Source of the DNA: Brevundimonas subvibrioides ATCC 15264
GTDB taxonomy: Bacteria > Pseudomonadota > Alphaproteobacteria > Caulobacterales > Caulobacteraceae
NCBI RefSeq assembly: GCF_000144605.1
Contig: NC_014375.1
Span: forward strand, 1,178,001-1,242,000
Length of the DNA stretch: 64,000 bases
Direction of reading: 5' to 3'
The notes under the pieces are model-generated. The model worked only from the letters and a program-made list of their open reading frames with translations, did not search any database and was not told the origin of the DNA. Below, one piece after another: positions 28,294-39,996 of the stretch (position 1 is the first letter of the stretch; every line of letters begins with the position of its first letter). A program made the translations under genes and the position numbers.

Positions 28294-28740
28294 TCAGGTC
28301 CTGCGCCGTCGCCGCGGCGCGATCGCGGGCAGCGCCTGCTCGGCGATCATCTCCAGCAGCAGGAGCCGGAAGGCCTCGATCGGCAGCATTTCATTGGCCA
28401 CGAGGACATCCAGCCGCGCCTGACCTGACGGCGTGAACAGCGGCGAGATCATGTGCCAGTCGGGAAAGCTCCGCGTCTCGACCGGAATGCGGTCTATCAC
28501 CACCAGGTCGGCGTGCCGGGGGTCGATCATCAACCGCAGCAGAAGCACGTCGATCGACCCTGCGGAGCCTTCCAGCAGCTGGACGAACCGGGTTTGGGTG
28601 AAGGCCAGGGCGCCGGTGATGTTGTTCGCGGGATTGTGCCGGGCGGATTCCTCCAGAATGTCCGACACATCCATGATCGAGCGCAGCGGCACCGCCGAGG
28701 TGCTGACGTAGACCAGCTGCTCCAGGTTTGCGGCGCTCAC
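28294..28740 (-). CDS. BLUF-domain blue-light photoreceptor
   Basis: FAD-binding light sensor. With the GTG start at 28740 it has 148 residues. LEQLVYVSTSAVP holds the conserved Tyr, RHNPANNITGALAF the Asn and flavin pocket, RFVQLLEG the conserved Gln, and FPDWHM the Trp/Met pair. A basic tail (APRRRRRT) ends the protein; there is no output domain, so it probably acts by protein contact. In-frame extension to 28866 is open but unlike the family. Confidence 0.87.
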   Translation of the reverse strand: MSAANLEQLVYVSTSAVPLRSIMDVSDILEESARHNPANNITGALAFTQTRFVQLLEGSAGSIDVLLLRLMIDPRHADLVVIDRIPVETRSFPDWHMISPLFTPSGQARLDVLVANEMLPIEAFRLLLLEMIAEQALPAIAPRRRRRT

Positions 28741-28943
28741 GGGCGTACGCGCGCCGGGCGCTGCGACGCGGTCCGCTGATCGGTCATTCGGGGAGGCATC
28801 CGGGACCGACGCAGGGGCGATGAAACCAAAACCTTGCGGGCCTTGGCGAAACCGTAGCACGAACAAAGGTCGTCGAGGCGGAAATAGTCATTTCCGGAAC
28901 GATCGCTCGCCGGATGCCGGAACGCGTCGGCCGGGTCCGACGA

Positions 28944-30686
28944 TCAGACGGTCGGCGACGGTCCTGCGCCCCCGGCGTTCAGCTGGATGATCTCTGCCCC
29001 GCCGTCGACGGCTGCGGCCTGCGAGACCGCGACCACGGGCAAACGAACCGTGACCGCCGTGCCTTCCCCGAGCGTCGACTCGATGCTCATCCGGCCGCCG
29101 TGCAGCTCGGCCAGGGCGCGGACCAGCGAAAGGCCCAGACCCGTGCCCTTGGCCCGCTGGTCGGCCTCGCCCGCCTGTTCGAACGGACGGCCCAGGCGCT
29201 TCAGGTCGCGCGCGGCGATGCCGACGCCGGTGTCGGCTACGACCATTTCCAGATACGGCCCGATCGTCTCCAGCGTCAGGGTCACCGACCCGCCCGAGGG
29301 CGTGAACTTGATGGCGTTGGACAGCAGGTTCAGCGTGATCTGCTTCAAGGCCCGGCGGTCGGCCTCGACGGCCAGCGGATCGTCCGGCAGCAGGCTGGCC
29401 AGGGTTACGCCCCCGTCCGTCGCCGTGCCCCGCACCAGGGCGACAGCGGCCGACACGACCTCGCGCGCGTCGAACGGTTCGCGGCTGAGCTCATAGCGTT
29501 CGGCCTCGATCTTGGACACGTCCAGCACGTCGCCGATCAGGTCCAGCAGATGGGATCCTGCTTCGTGGATGTTGTCGGCGTACTCGGCGTATTTGGGCGA
29601 CAGGGGCCCGAACAGGCGCTGGCGCATGACGTCCGAGAACCCCAGCACCGCGTTCAGCGGCGTGCGCAGTTCATGGCTCATATTGGCGAGGAAGCGGGTC
29701 TTGCCCGCGTTCTGGGCCTCGGCCTCGGCGCGGGCGGCCTCCAGACCGATCTCCGTAGCGAACTGGCGGGTGCCGTCGAAGGCCTGGGCAATCAGGCGTG
29801 GATGGCCGGCGGCGTCGTCGGCCCGGCGCACGATCAGGGTGACGCGGCGGTCGAGCGCCTGCCGGGGGGCGAAACTGATCTGGGCCGGCTGTCCCTTCAG
29901 GGCCGCGTCGAACGCGTCCAGGATCGGTCGGCGGTCCGGCGCATGCACGGCCGCGATCAGTCCCTGCTCGAACAGGGCATCGACAAGAAGCGCGGGCGGC
30001 GCGGACCCGTAGGCCCCGTAAACCCGGCCCGAGGCGTCCAGCACCAGGGTCAGTCCGGGCTGGCTCGACAGCAGGGCCTCGACTCGCCGGGTCGTTTCCT
30101 CGGCGATCGCCAGTCGCGTCTCCCGGATGCGCCAGGCCAGACGCACCGCCAGCACGGCCGCGACCGCCGCCAGCACGGCCGAGACAGTGGCCATGCCGAT
30201 AACGGTGCGAGGGGCTCCGATCAGCCAGGCCGACAACTGCCCGCTGCCCGCCGCGATGGCCGCGCCCAGGGCACCACCCTGCGCCAGTCTGACCCCGTGC
30301 CGGGGGCCGCCCAGGGCCAGTCCGGCCACGAAGGGCATGGTGACGAAGCCGGTCAGCGGCCCGCCCAGCCCGCCTGACAGCACGGCCGCGGCGAGGGCGC
30401 AGACGGTCCAGACGACGAGCACCAGGGCCCGCTCGCCGGTGCCGTCCCGGCGGATCAGCGCCAGTCCCGCCAGGCCGGGCACCAGCATGGCCAGGCTTCC
30501 GAACGCCGCGGGTCCGCTCAGCGCCCCGAGCCAGATGCCGCCCAGGGTCGAGACCATCACCGCGGCCGTCCACGCGCCGTGCCAGGCCGCCAGAGCCGGC
30601 ACGCCTTCGGCGACGGCCGGGCGAGACGCCGTGTCCTTGACCGGCCCGTTCGCGTCGGGCGACGATGAGGAGGCGGGAGAGGTCAA
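28944..30686 (-). CDS. Membrane sensor histidine kinase of DivJ/PleC type
   Basis: 580 residues. Five or six hydrophobic helices occupy residues 25-185, then a PAS-like region (VLDASGRVYGAYG), HisKA with MSHELRTPLNAVLGFSDVM (His near 336) and HATPase with NLLSNAIKFTPSGG, DTGVGIA and GTGLGLSLV. The segment FGPLSPKYAEYADNIHEAGSHL is shared by the DivJ and PleC cell-cycle kinases. The multi-helix N-terminus without a large periplasmic domain favours DivJ. The only in-frame start that keeps the helices is TTG at 30686, without a clear Shine-Dalgarno sequence. Confidence 0.83.
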   Translation of the reverse strand: MTSPASSSSPDANGPVKDTASRPAVAEGVPALAAWHGAWTAAVMVSTLGGIWLGALSGPAAFGSLAMLVPGLAGLALIRRDGTGERALVLVVWTVCALAAAVLSGGLGGPLTGFVTMPFVAGLALGGPRHGVRLAQGGALGAAIAAGSGQLSAWLIGAPRTVIGMATVSAVLAAVAAVLAVRLAWRIRETRLAIAEETTRRVEALLSSQPGLTLVLDASGRVYGAYGSAPPALLVDALFEQGLIAAVHAPDRRPILDAFDAALKGQPAQISFAPRQALDRRVTLIVRRADDAAGHPRLIAQAFDGTRQFATEIGLEAARAEAEAQNAGKTRFLANMSHELRTPLNAVLGFSDVMRQRLFGPLSPKYAEYADNIHEAGSHLLDLIGDVLDVSKIEAERYELSREPFDAREVVSAAVALVRGTATDGGVTLASLLPDDPLAVEADRRALKQITLNLLSNAIKFTPSGGSVTLTLETIGPYLEMVVADTGVGIAARDLKRLGRPFEQAGEADQRAKGTGLGLSLVRALAELHGGRMSIESTLGEGTAVTVRLPVVAVSQAAAVDGGAEIIQLNAGGAGPSPTV

Positions 30687-30875
30687 GCGTGGGTCCGAAG
30701 CCTTCGGGCGAAAGGCGGGAGCAGGGGAGGCGCACCGGCCCGGATACTAGCCCCCCGCTTGAGTCGTCCAAAGCCCGCACCCGCGTAGGGCGAACGCTTG
30801 AGGGGACGATGATGCGCGCTTCTGGGGACGATCCGCCCCGTTGTCCTTAACCCATGCCGGGGTTATCTGCGCGCC

Positions 30876-31301
30876 ATGACCGAATCCGGCACGATCGACG
30901 ACACCCTGGCTGAGCTGATCGAGGACTTCGACGTCCTGGAGGACTGGGAACAACGCATCGCCTACGTCATCGACCTGGGCAAGGACCTGGCCCCGCTGCC
31001 GGAGGCCGACCGCCTCGAGGCGAACAAGGTGCCGGGCTGCGCGGCGCAGGTCTGGCTGGCCAGCGGGCAGGACGGAGACCGGCTGACGTTCCGCGCCGAC
31101 AGCGACAGCGCGATCTCGAAGGGGAATGTGGCGCTGTTGCTGAAACTCTATTCCGGTCGTCCTGCCGACCAGATCCTGGCCTTCGACGCCAAGGCCGCGC
31201 TGGATCGTCTCGGGCTGCCCCAGGCCCTGACCCGCCAGAGGGCCAACGGGCTGAACGCCATGGTCGGGCGCATCCGTCAGGAGGCCCTGGCGGCTGAATA
31301 A
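30876..31301 (+). CDS. sufE: SufE family sulfur acceptor
   Basis: Accepts sulfur from the cysteine desulfurase SufS for Fe-S cluster assembly. 141 residues. EANKVPGCAAQVWL carries the acceptor Cys, followed by ISKGNVALLLKLYSG and GLPQALTRQRANGLNAM, as in the family. ATG start. No suf operon genes are adjacent, which is common for stand-alone SufE in this group. A palindromic repeat begins 2 bp after the stop. Confidence 0.93.
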   Translation: MTESGTIDDTLAELIEDFDVLEDWEQRIAYVIDLGKDLAPLPEADRLEANKVPGCAAQVWLASGQDGDRLTFRADSDSAISKGNVALLLKLYSGRPADQILAFDAKAALDRLGLPQALTRQRANGLNAMVGRIRQEALAAE

Positions 31302-31303
31302 AG

Positions 31304-31446
31304 AAATCCTCCCCCGTTCTTCACGGGGGAGGGGGACCGCGAAGCGGTGGAGGGGGCGAAATCAATCACCGTGTCCGGGGTCGCCCCCTCCACCCCGACG
31401 CAAGCGCATCGCGGTCCCCCTCCCCCGCTGAAGCGGGGGAGGATTG
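31304..31446. repeat. Dispersed palindromic element, solo copy 2
   Basis: 143 bp filling exactly the gap between the convergent sufE and mucR-like genes. Arms are AATCCTCCCCCG, GGGGGAGGGGGACCGCG and AAGCGGTGGAGGGGGCG with inverted partners, and the centre CACCGTGTCCGGGGTCGCC is shared with copy 1. Strong potential for a long hairpin. No coding content. Confidence 0.87.
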
Positions 31447-31893
31447 TTACTTCTTGGCGGCGCGCGGCGCGCGGGCGGGTTTGCGACCGCCCTGGCCCAG
31501 ACCCATCTGCTTGGCCAGGTCCGAACGGGCCTTGGCATAGTTGGGGGCGACCATCGGATAGTCTTTCGGAAGACCCCATTTGGCGCGGTATTCTTCGGGG
31601 CTCATGTCGTACTTGGTGCGCAGGTGACGCTTGAGCGACTTGAACTTGCGGCCGTCTTCCAGGCAGATCAGGAAGTCGGGGCTGATCGACTTGCGGATCG
31701 GCACGGCCGGTTCCTTGACCTCGGGCTCGACCTCGACGACGCCGGTCGAAACCTGGCTCAGGGCGGCGTGGATATTGGAGATCAGCGACGGCAGGTCGTT
31801 GGCCGAGACGCTGTTGTTGCCGACATAGGCCGAGACGATGTCTGCCGTCATCTCCAGAAGCTCGGACCGTTCGTCCATTCTTGTCGTATCCAT
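31447..31893 (-). CDS. MucR/Ros family zinc-finger transcriptional regulator
   Basis: 148 residues. The C-terminal DNA-binding domain contains [36 protein letters not shown], the MucR finger with Cys, Asp and two His. The tail is basic ([14 protein letters not shown]). In Caulobacter, MucR regulates flagellar and cell-cycle genes together with SciP and CtrA. The ATG at 31893 is chosen for AGGGA about 6 nt upstream; earlier in-frame codons have no similarity. Confidence 0.92.
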   Translation of the reverse strand: MDTTRMDERSELLEMTADIVSAYVGNNSVSANDLPSLISNIHAALSQVSTGVVEVEPEVKEPAVPIRKSISPDFLICLEDGRKFKSLKRHLRTKYDMSPEEYRAKWGLPKDYPMVAPNYAKARSDLAKQMGLGQGGRKPARAPRAAKK

Positions 31894-32048
31894 CGTTTTT
31901 CCCTGCCTCGACTTGTCGCGCTTTGGCGATTGTGATTCCGGGGAATAGTGATGTTCCGTACCGAAAGCAATGCATCGGCCCGTCATCTTGATGAGACAAG
32001 CTGTCCGGGATCGCTCTTGACTATAGTCGCGGCCGGCGTCGTCAGAGA

Positions 32049-33266
32049 TCAGCGGCCGAAGTTCTCGGCCAGCGCCATCATCGCCGCGCGTTCCGGGGCC
32101 GAATAGTCGTCGAGGTCCTGATCGTCGCCGTCCCGGATCGCCTTGAGCAGGGCGGGCGACAGGGCGGACGACAGCGACCAGTTCCAGTAGCGCAGAACGG
32201 TCTGGGCCCGGTCGACGGCCAGCATCTCATAGGTGATCTGGACCCGCTCCCAGTCCGGATGCACCGTGCCGTCGGCCCGGGTCTCGGGCCGGCGCACCGA
32301 ACGCCACAGGTTCTGCAGGTCGACGCGCGACAGGCCCGTGGCCTTGCACAGGATGGCCAGGGGTTCGCCGCCGACGTCGCCCAGGATCTTGGCCCCGGTC
32401 AGGGGCTTGATGCCCGCCAGATAGGCGATCTCGGCCGCCACCTCGCGCCCCAGGCCGGACTTGGCGGCCTCGGCGATGGCGTGTTCCAGACTGGTGTAGG
32501 GGCTTTTCTCGATGGCCGCGCGGTTCCGCTGGCGACGCTCGATGAACTGCAGCGCCTTCCTGGACACCGGGTCCTGCCAGCCTTCCTCGGCGGCCATGGC
32601 GAAGACGTCCTCGACCACCTCCTGCATGACTTCGCGCGACACGGCGAAGCGCTGCAGGATGGTCTTGCGGTCCTCGGCCCCGCACCACCAGAACATCACA
32701 TAGGCCCCCGACGGACGCAGTTCGGACCGGCGCAACAGGTGGCCGCACAGTTCGGGGGCGTTCCGGCTGAGGCTGACGATCTCCTCGACGCCGTTCTGGG
32801 ACAGACGGGACGTGGTGTTGCGCAGCACGGCCTCGATCACCGGGGCCTCGTCGAAGGCGATCAGGGTCTCGGTCACGACCTCCGACAGGCCGCGGCGGCT
32901 GGCCATCAGGAAGCGGTGGTCGATGCCGGTGTCGCGGGCGCAGGCGACGAGGTCCGCATCGCTGAGGGAGGCGCAGCCCTCGATCAGCAAGCCGGCGATG
33001 GCCGGTTCGTCGCGCAGCAGCATGCGCGCCAGGCTGTTGGGCAGTTCGGCCAGCGGGGCCAGTCGCTGGGCCACGCGCTGACGCTCGCGCGGGGCCGCCA
33101 GCCGCAGCATCTCGACCAGCAGATCACCGACCACCGACCGTTCGAAGGCGTTCACCCGGCTGCCCGGCAGGGACACGACGTCGGCCAGTCGTTTCAGCAG
33201 CGCATGACGCGCGCGGAACACCGGCGGCGGGGCGTCAGGCGACGGAACGGGTGCCGGATCGGACAT
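32049..33266 (-). CDS. DUF2336 family protein (first of two in the window)
   Basis: 405 residues, helical and HEAT-like, cytosolic. Segments such as [39 protein letters not shown] and [21 protein letters not shown] match the DUF2336 group common in alphaproteobacteria. Function unknown. A second member, only distantly similar, is at 47153-48268. Confidence 0.82.
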   Translation of the reverse strand: MSDPAPVPSPDAPPPVFRARHALLKRLADVVSLPGSRVNAFERSVVGDLLVEMLRLAAPRERQRVAQRLAPLAELPNSLARMLLRDEPAIAGLLIEGCASLSDADLVACARDTGIDHRFLMASRRGLSEVVTETLIAFDEAPVIEAVLRNTTSRLSQNGVEEIVSLSRNAPELCGHLLRRSELRPSGAYVMFWWCGAEDRKTILQRFAVSREVMQEVVEDVFAMAAEEGWQDPVSRKALQFIERRQRNRAAIEKSPYTSLEHAIAEAAKSGLGREVAAEIAYLAGIKPLTGAKILGDVGGEPLAILCKATGLSRVDLQNLWRSVRRPETRADGTVHPDWERVQITYEMLAVDRAQTVLRYWNWSLSSALSPALLKAIRDGDDQDLDDYSAPERAAMMALAENFGR

Positions 33267-33421
33267 GCAGGGCCAGACTAGCCGTCAGCGGGTTAACCGG
33301 CGGTGACGCAACCGCAAGATTTCGCGACCCGCTTGACGGGAATGTTTGCGGATCCGACCCTAAGGGCCGACCTGGATTCCGTGGGCACGCAGGAGTCGGG
33401 CGACTAAACCCTAGGTGCGGC

Positions 33422-33835
33422 ATGTCCCTGATTATCCTTCTCGGTTTTCTTGGTGTGACCGGTCCGCAAACTCCGCCCGCCCCGCTGATCCATTATCTGC
33501 CGGCGCAATCGGGCGAGACCCAGTCGCGCTTTGTCTGCGGAGAGCAGGAGGTTCTCTTCAGGGTTCGCGTCGATGATGATCGAGTGTCGATCCTGTCCTA
33601 TTCGGGGGCGGCGGGTCAGGCTTCGGCAGAACAACTGGCACGGTGGAACACCTGGCTGGCACCCATGCGCAGGATGGTGGCCCAGCGCTTCGTTTGCCGG
33701 GGTAACAGCGAGAATCTGGAAATTCAGGGCACGAGAACCCAGATCGATGGCCCCGTAAGCGTGTCGGCCTTCTGGCATGAAGGGCAGCTGGCCCGGTACC
33801 CTGACCCCTACGAAATGCAGGTTGGGCGGGAATGA
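33422..33835 (+). CDS. Exported protein of unknown function
   Basis: 137 residues starting at MSLIILLGFLGVTG, a short signal-like segment. The mature part has two cysteines (RFVCGEQEVLF and RFVCRGNSENL), likely a disulfide. No family recognised. The ATG at 33422 is chosen since upstream in-frame codons lack any signal. Confidence 0.65.
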   Translation: MSLIILLGFLGVTGPQTPPAPLIHYLPAQSGETQSRFVCGEQEVLFRVRVDDDRVSILSYSGAAGQASAEQLARWNTWLAPMRRMVAQRFVCRGNSENLEIQGTRTQIDGPVSVSAFWHEGQLARYPDPYEMQVGRE

Positions 33836-34018
33836 GGACTTCTCGGCCGCGACGGTCGACTTTGGAGGTGCGACCGAGAGGCATAGATGGGACGCGTTCT
33901 TGATCCCGTCAGTCGAATGTCGAGCGCTGACGCCGCTGCTGAAGCGTTTGGAAACCCTTCCGACTGGGCCGATGAGCTCTGGGCCCCCGACCGTTCGACC
34001 GTCAGCCCGCTTTGTCCC

Positions 34019-35005
<987 letters not shown>

Positions 35006-35209
35006 CGGGGCGGCTCCGGTTGGTCGCATAGAAGCAGAGGGCACTGCGTGCACATCGTGCCGATTTCGCGGATCGCCGGGATGCGGCGAGGCGGATGCGG
35101 GCGTGCACGAAAGACATAGGTCCGGCACCCGGACGCACAAGGCATTATTGCTGGGCCGCGCCCCAAGATTTCGTCGTCGATCTTCGCGGGGAAACGGCTA
35201 AGGTTTTGC

Positions 35210-38200
35210 GTGAAACCCTTCAAGCGTCACCGCGTTGGGTCAAATCGGACCGCGACAGATCGGGCCGGGGGGAGCGGACCACTGACTGAACAGCCTTCCC
35301 TGTCCGGATCGACGGCGGCGTTTCCTGGTGGGTCCGGCGAGATGGCCGGGCGGATCCGCGCCTTCGACTGGGCCGCGACCCCTCTGGGTCCGATCTCCGC
35401 CTGGCCGCAGAGTCTCAGGACCGCCACCGGCCTGCTGGTCGCCTCGCCCATCCCCATGGTCATGCTGTGGGGGGCGGACGGCGTCATGATCTACAACGAC
35501 GCCTATTCCGTCTTCGCGGGCGGACGGCATCCGGATCTGCTGGGTTCGAAGGTCCGCGAAGGCTGGCCCGAGGTCGCCGACTTCAACGACAACGTCATGA
35601 AGGTGGGACTCGCCGGCGGCACCCTGGCCTATCGCGACCAAGCCCTGACCCTGCATCGGCACGGGTGGCCCGAACAGGTCTGGATGGACCTGGACTACTG
35701 GCCCGTCCCCGACGAAAGCGGCGCGCCCGCCGGCGTCATCTGCACCGTGACCGAAACCACCGAGCGCAACCATCTGCAGGCCCGGCAGGCGGCTCTGCTG
35801 GAACTGAACGACGCGTTTCGCGACCTGACCGACGCCGGCGAGATCGCCTATGCGGGGGCCAGTATCCTCGCCCGGGCCCTGGGCACCACCCGCGCGGGCT
35901 ATGGCCTGGTCGACGCGGCGGCGGGGACGGTCGATATCCAGAGGGACTACAGGCCGGCCGATGCGGTCAGCCTGACCGGGGTGGTGGCTCTGGCCGATTA
36001 CGGCACCTTCTTTCCGCAACTGCTGAAGGGGGAGGCCGTCGTGATCGACGACGTGGCGACCGATCCCCGCACGGCCGGTTCGCTCGAGGCGATGCGCCAC
36101 CTGGGCGTCGGCTCCACCGTCAATATCCCCCTGATCGAGCAGGGCGAGCTGGTCGCCATCATGTACGTGGGCGACGTCCGGCCCCGGCACTGGACCCCGG
36201 CCGAACTGGCCCTGATGCGGGAAATCAAGGCCCGGGTCCGTACGGCGACGGAACGGGCGCGAACCGCTGCGGAACTCGCCGACAGCGAGGGCCGGTATCG
36301 CACCCTGTTCGACGCCATGGACGAGGGCTTCTGTATCATCCAGTTCGTCGACGGCCCGGACGGACCTCTGAGCGACTATGTCCACATCACCGCCAATCGC
36401 GCCGCGGCCAAACACGCGGGTCTGGCCGGCGTGGAGGGCCGCAGCGTGCGCGACCTTCTGGGGGATGAGGCCGCAGACTGGGTCGCCCTGTATGAAGAGG
36501 TTCTGCGCACCGGCCGACCCATCCGGGTCGAGCACGAGCTCAAGGCGTCCGGTCGCTGGCTGGAGGTCGCCGCCTTCCGTATCGAACCGCCGGAACGGCT
36601 TCAGGTCGCGGTCCTGTTCAAGGACCTGACCGCCAGGAAGGCCGCCGAGACGGCCCTGCGCCAGAGCGAGGCCCAGTTCCGCGCCTTCACCCAGGCCGTG
36701 CCCAACCATGTCTGGGCCAGCCGTCCCGACGGCGAGATCTACTGGTACAACGACCAGGTCTACGCCTACACCGGCCACGCGATCGGAGACCTGGACGGCA
36801 CCGATGCCTGGGCCGGCGTCCTGCATCCGGATGACGCGCCCGGCGCAGCCGAGGCGTGGTGGGTTGCCCTGACCACGGGCCAGCCCTATCGGGCGGAGTT
36901 CCGGATACGCCGTGCGGACGGCGCGTGGCGCTGGTTCACGGTCAGCGCCACGCCGGTCCGGGACGCGGACGGCCAGATCACCGGCTGGGTCGGCGCCAAC
37001 AGCGACATCGACGACATCCGTGGCCTGAACGCCCAGCTCGAGATCCTGCTGGCGGGCAGCAAGGCCGAGCGCGACCGGCTGTGGACCCTGTCGGCCGATG
37101 CCTTGGCGCGGGCGGACTATGCCGGGGGGCTGGTGGCCGTGAACCCGGCCTGGACCAGCATCCTGGGATGGAGCGAGCAGGAACTGCTGACCAATCCCTA
37201 TGCCAACCTCATCAATCCCGATGACGCGGACGCGACCCTGACCGCCCTGACCCGGATGGGAGAGAGCGGGCAGGCGATCCGGTTCGAGAACCGCATCCTG
37301 TCGAAATCCGGCGTCTGGACCCCGATGGGATGGACGGTCACGCCCGAAGACGACGGCGTCCACTTCATCGCCGTGGGCCGGGACATGACCGAGGACAAGG
37401 CCCGCGAGGCCGCCCTCGCCCAGGCCCAGGAGGCGCTTCGCCAGTCGCAGAAGATGGAAGCGGTGGGCCAGCTGACGGGCGGTATCGCCCACGACTTCAA
37501 CAACCTGCTGGCCGGGATCTCCGGGGCGCTGGAACTGCTGTCCAAGCGGCTGTCCGAGGGCCGTCTGAACGGCATGGAGCGCTATATCGACGCCGCGCAG
37601 GGCTCGGCCCAGCGGGCGGCGTCGCTGACCCAGCGACTGCTGGCCTTCTCGCGTCGCCAGACCCTCGATCCCAAGCCGACGGACGTGAACCGTCTGATCA
37701 ACGGCATGGAGGACCTGATCCGGCGCAGCGTCGGTCCCGACGTGGAGGTCGAGGTCGTCGGCGCGGGCGGGCTGTGGGCCACGCGGGTCGATCCCTCGCA
37801 GCTGGAAAACGCCCTGCTGAACCTGTGCATCAACGGGCGCGACGCCATGGCTCCGGACGGCGGCCGACTGACCATCGAGACCTCCAACAAGTGGCTGGAC
37901 GAACGGGCGGCGCGTGAACGCGAGCTGGCCCCCGGCCAGTATGTGTCCCTGTGCGTCACCGACACCGGATCGGGCATGACCCCCGAGGTCCAGGCCCAGG
38001 CCTTCGACCCCTTCTTCACCACCAAGCCGCTGGGGCAGGGGACGGGGCTCGGCCTGTCGATGATCCACGGCTTCGTGCGCCAGTCGGGCGGGCAGGTCCG
38101 CATCTATTCCGAACTGGGCAAGGGCACGACGCTGTGCCTGTACCTGCCCCGCTATCAGGGCAGCGTGGAGGCCGGAGAGGATGTCGCCGCCACCGCCGTC

Positions 38201-38593
38201 GTCGAGGGCGGCCATGGCGAAACCGTACTGGTCATCGACGACGAGGAGACGGTGCGGATGCTGGTCGCCGAGGTCCTGGGCGAGGCGGGCTACAACGTCA
38301 TCGAGGCGCCCGACGGACCGTCCGGCCTGGACATTCTTCGCAGCGACCGCCGCATCGACCTGCTGGTCTCGGACGTCGGCCTGCCCGGCGGCATGAACGG
38401 GCGACAGGTGGCGGATGCCGCCCGCGTGACCCGGCCGGATCTGAAGGTGCTGTTCATCACCGGCTATGCCGAGAACGCCGCCGTCGGCAACGGCCTGCTG
38501 GCGCCGGGGATGGAGGTCCTGACCAAGCCCTTCGTCATGGGCGACCTGGCCGCCAAGGTCCACGACATGATCGAAGGGCCGGGCGGCGCTTAA
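35210..38593 (+). CDS. Hybrid sensor histidine kinase, PAS-GAF-PAS3-HK-REC
   Basis: 1127 residues, no membrane helix, so cytosolic. An N-terminal PAS-like domain ([20 protein letters not shown]), a GAF domain (about 185-345), three PAS domains (about 370-740), NtrB-like HisKA ([13 protein letters not shown], His near 762), HATPase ([26 protein letters not shown]) and a receiver ([21 protein letters not shown] with acceptor Asp near 1055, TKPF). GTG start; 35342 (MAGRIRAF) is too short for the family. The next gene is a second kinase 51 bp away. Confidence 0.9.
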   Translation: MKPFKRHRVGSNRTATDRAGGSGPLTEQPSLSGSTAAFPGGSGEMAGRIRAFDWAATPLGPISAWPQSLRTATGLLVASPIPMVMLWGADGVMIYNDAYSVFAGGRHPDLLGSKVREGWPEVADFNDNVMKVGLAGGTLAYRDQALTLHRHGWPEQVWMDLDYWPVPDESGAPAGVICTVTETTERNHLQARQAALLELNDAFRDLTDAGEIAYAGASILARALGTTRAGYGLVDAAAGTVDIQRDYRPADAVSLTGVVALADYGTFFPQLLKGEAVVIDDVATDPRTAGSLEAMRHLGVGSTVNIPLIEQGELVAIMYVGDVRPRHWTPAELALMREIKARVRTATERARTAAELADSEGRYRTLFDAMDEGFCIIQFVDGPDGPLSDYVHITANRAAAKHAGLAGVEGRSVRDLLGDEAADWVALYEEVLRTGRPIRVEHELKASGRWLEVAAFRIEPPERLQVAVLFKDLTARKAAETALRQSEAQFRAFTQAVPNHVWASRPDGEIYWYNDQVYAYTGHAIGDLDGTDAWAGVLHPDDAPGAAEAWWVALTTGQPYRAEFRIRRADGAWRWFTVSATPVRDADGQITGWVGANSDIDDIRGLNAQLEILLAGSKAERDRLWTLSADALARADYAGGLVAVNPAWTSILGWSEQELLTNPYANLINPDDADATLTALTRMGESGQAIRFENRILSKSGVWTPMGWTVTPEDDGVHFIAVGRDMTEDKAREAALAQAQEALRQSQKMEAVGQLTGGIAHDFNNLLAGISGALELLSKRLSEGRLNGMERYIDAAQGSAQRAASLTQRLLAFSRRQTLDPKPTDVNRLINGMEDLIRRSVGPDVEVEVVGAGGLWATRVDPSQLENALLNLCINGRDAMAPDGGRLTIETSNKWLDERAARERELAPGQYVSLCVTDTGSGMTPEVQAQAFDPFFTTKPLGQGTGLGLSMIHGFVRQSGGQVRIYSELGKGTTLCLYLPRYQGSVEAGEDVAATAVVEGGHGETVLVIDDEETVRMLVAEVLGEAGYNVIEAPDGPSGLDILRSDRRIDLLVSDVGLPGGMNGRQVADAARVTRPDLKVLFITGYAENAAVGNGLLAPGMEVLTKPFVMGDLAAKVHDMIEGPGGA

Positions 38594-38644
38594 CTTTCCG
38601 GGTGCAGCCACCTAACTAGGCCTCCAACCCAGACCGAACGAGCC

Positions 38645-39946
38645 GTGTTGTCCCAGACGCCTGAATCCGAAATCGTCCTCACCCCCGACATCGCCGAGCT
38701 GGTCGCGGAGGTGCGTGCGGACGCCGAAGCGCCCACCCGCACGCAGATGGACGTCGTCGTGCCTCCGAAGGTCGAAACCCCGCCCGGGCACGCCGATACA
38801 CCCGGCCGGCCGCTGGCCGAGGAACTGCGATACCGTCTGGGACAGCAGTCCCTGCTGGCCCGGTTCGGCGAGTTCGCCCTGCGCGAGCGGGACAGGCAGA
38901 TGCTGCTGGACACCGCCTGTGCCCTCTGCGCCGAGGGACTGGAGACGCCCTTTTCCAAGGTGCTGGTGCACAGCGAGGCGCGCGATCGCCTGGTCCTGCT
39001 CGCCGGCGTGGGCTGGCGCGGGGACGTTGAGGGCAAGGCGTCCCTGAGCGTCGAGCTGGACTCGCCCGCCGGCTATGCCTTCCAGACCGGCAAGCCGCTG
39101 ATCTCGAACCATCTGGAGAACGAACAGCAGTTCCACACGCCCAAACTGCTGGCCGATCACGGCATCCGCCGGGCCATCAACGTCCTGATCCGTCCCGAGA
39201 TCGACGGCGAACCCTTCGGGGTGCTTGAGGTCGACAGTCCCGACGAGGGCCAGTTCGATGCCCGCGACGCCCTGTTCCTCGATGCCTTCGCCGCCGCCTT
39301 GGGCGCGGCCCTGGCCCGGCAGTCGACGGAGGCCCGTCTGCTGGCCGCCATCGAGCATCAGGCCCTCCTGACCCGGGAAGTCAGCCACCGGGTCAAGAAC
39401 AGCCTGACGCTGATTTCCAGCCTGCTGAACATGCAGGCGCGGGGGTCGTCCTCGGACGAGGTCAAGGCGGCCCTGACGGATGCCGGGGCGCGCATTCTGG
39501 CGATCGGCAAGGTGCACGACCAGCTGTGGCGCGGGGCCGACGTCCAGTCGGTGATGCTGTCGGACTTCCTGTGCAGCCTGGTGGACGCCGTGGCCGACGG
39601 CAGTCCCAATCACACGGTGCGCTGCGAGGCCGACGACGTCGCGGTCCCGGCCGACATCGCCATCCCTCTGGGACTGGTGGTCAACGAGATGGTCACCAAC
39701 GCGCTGAAGTACGCCTATGGCGACGAAGGCGGGCCCGTATCGGTGGAGGGCCGCGTCCGCGACGGCCGGATCGAGGTCACCATCAGCGACCAGGGCCGCG
39801 GCTTCGACCTCGACACGGCCCGAACCAGCCGCAGCCTCGGCCTGAGGGTCATCGACAGCCTGGTGCGCCAGATCGACGGCACGCTGGAGAACCGACCCGT
39901 CGGCCCCGGCACGCGCCTGGTGATCACAGCGCCCGGCGGGGGATGA
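38645..39946 (+). CDS. GAF-domain HWE/HisKA_2 sensor histidine kinase
   Basis: 433 residues, soluble. GAF domain at about 80-225 (GYAFQTGKPLISNHLENEQQ), then HisKA_2 with EVSHRVKNSLTLISSLL (His near 248) and HATPase motifs NEMVTNALKYAYGD, SDQGRGFD, SLGLRVIDSL. This subfamily drives the general stress response (PhyR) kinases and light kinases in alphaproteobacteria. GTG start. Follows the hybrid kinase closely, perhaps an operon. Confidence 0.88.
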   Translation: MLSQTPESEIVLTPDIAELVAEVRADAEAPTRTQMDVVVPPKVETPPGHADTPGRPLAEELRYRLGQQSLLARFGEFALRERDRQMLLDTACALCAEGLETPFSKVLVHSEARDRLVLLAGVGWRGDVEGKASLSVELDSPAGYAFQTGKPLISNHLENEQQFHTPKLLADHGIRRAINVLIRPEIDGEPFGVLEVDSPDEGQFDARDALFLDAFAAALGAALARQSTEARLLAAIEHQALLTREVSHRVKNSLTLISSLLNMQARGSSSDEVKAALTDAGARILAIGKVHDQLWRGADVQSVMLSDFLCSLVDAVADGSPNHTVRCEADDVAVPADIAIPLGLVVNEMVTNALKYAYGDEGGPVSVEGRVRDGRIEVTISDQGRGFDLDTARTSRSLGLRVIDSLVRQIDGTLENRPVGPGTRLVITAPGGG

Positions 39947-39996
39947 ACCGGGCCGGCTTCACCGCTCGTTAACCACGATCCCGCATCCCTCTTTCG

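Noticed and set aside
35240..38611. 1123-codon open frame opposite the large hybrid kinase
   Set aside because: Antisense shadow; the + strand product has complete PAS, GAF, kinase and receiver motifs.
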